Shown here piece by piece: positions 6,481 through 6,497 of a DNA stretch of 6,497 nt. Where the stretch lies: NCBI GenBank assembly GCA_022712835.1, contig JAFLJU010000321.1, forward strand, positions 1-6,497. Direction: 5' to 3'. Position 1 is the first letter of the stretch. Every line of letters starts with the position of its first letter. The notes beneath the pieces are model-generated. The model was not told where the DNA came from. It did no database searches and saw only the letters and a list, made by a program, of their open reading frames with translations. A program made the translations under genes and the position numbers. Origin of the DNA: Desulfobacteraceae bacterium (GTDB taxonomy: Bacteria; Desulfobacterota; Desulfobacteria; Desulfobacterales; Desulfobacteraceae).

Positions 6481-6497
6481 AGATCGGAAGAGCACAC
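6481..6497. other. Illumina TruSeq adapter remnant (not genomic)
   Basis: The last 17 bases, AGATCGGAAGAGCACAC, are identical to the start of the standard TruSeq read-1 3' adapter. They interrupt the minus-strand activase reading frame exactly at this join. Read on the minus strand in another frame they encode MLFRS, a familiar adapter-derived peptide at contig ends. Genomic sequence therefore stops at about 6480; a one-base overlap is possible if the genome also has A there. Confidence 0.95.

Noticed and set aside
6232..6495. Minus-strand open frame of 87 codons at the right end, beginning MLFRS
   Set aside because: Its first residues come from the sequencing adapter, it overlaps the thioesterase gene antisense, and the true minus-strand frame here is a different one ending at 6368.

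Overview
The window is a bacterial contig fragment with tightly packed genes. It suggests an anaerobic Gram-negative bacterium, most plausibly a Desulfobacterota (deltaproteobacterial, Desulfobacteraceae-like) species. This is an inference from three things: the chemosensory kinase cassette with a GAF hybrid kinase of the 'GGIAHDFNNIL' type, a membrane-anchored TPR protein, and the end of a BadF/HgdC-type acyl-CoA dehydratase activase. No taxonomic marker gene is present.

Positions 1-5005 hold three co-directional signalling genes (+ strand). The first is the 3' part of a CheA-type histidine kinase fused to a receiver domain; its start lies off the left edge. It is followed after 9 bases by a CheB methylesterase, and after 39 bases by a 772-residue cytosolic hybrid kinase with the order REC - linker/coiled coil - GAF - HisKA - HATPase - REC. 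The order CheA-REC, CheB, REC-output matches Wsp-like or 'alternative cellular function' chemosensory operons. Here, however, the last gene is a complete hybrid kinase rather than a diguanylate cyclase such as WspR. The expected model is that the CheA-REC protein phosphorylates CheB (adaptation) and the N-terminal receiver of the hybrid kinase (output). The hybrid kinase would then signal through its own His and C-terminal receiver to a partner not in this window. Receptor, CheW and CheR genes would be expected to the left.

Positions 5006-5185 are a 180-base gap. It contains a perfect Shine-Dalgarno-like sequence with no usable start codon, and a good sigma-70-like promoter. The promoter probably drives a TPR protein with one membrane anchor (5186-5803) and perhaps a PaaI-like hotdog thioesterase (about 5888-6346). 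These two genes look like a separate, metabolism-related unit with higher GC content than the kinase genes.

At the right end, on the minus strand and converging on the thioesterase, are the last 36 codons of a BadF/BadG/HgdC-family ATPase (6368-6480). The final 17 bases (6481-6497) are not genomic: they match the start of the Illumina TruSeq adapter. The contig therefore ends in read-through sequence, and the long minus-strand frame over the end is an artefact. I found no RNA genes, CRISPR arrays, insertion sequences or other mobile elements. I see no clearly new system; the most unusual biology is the chemosensory pathway feeding a REC-HK-REC hybrid kinase.
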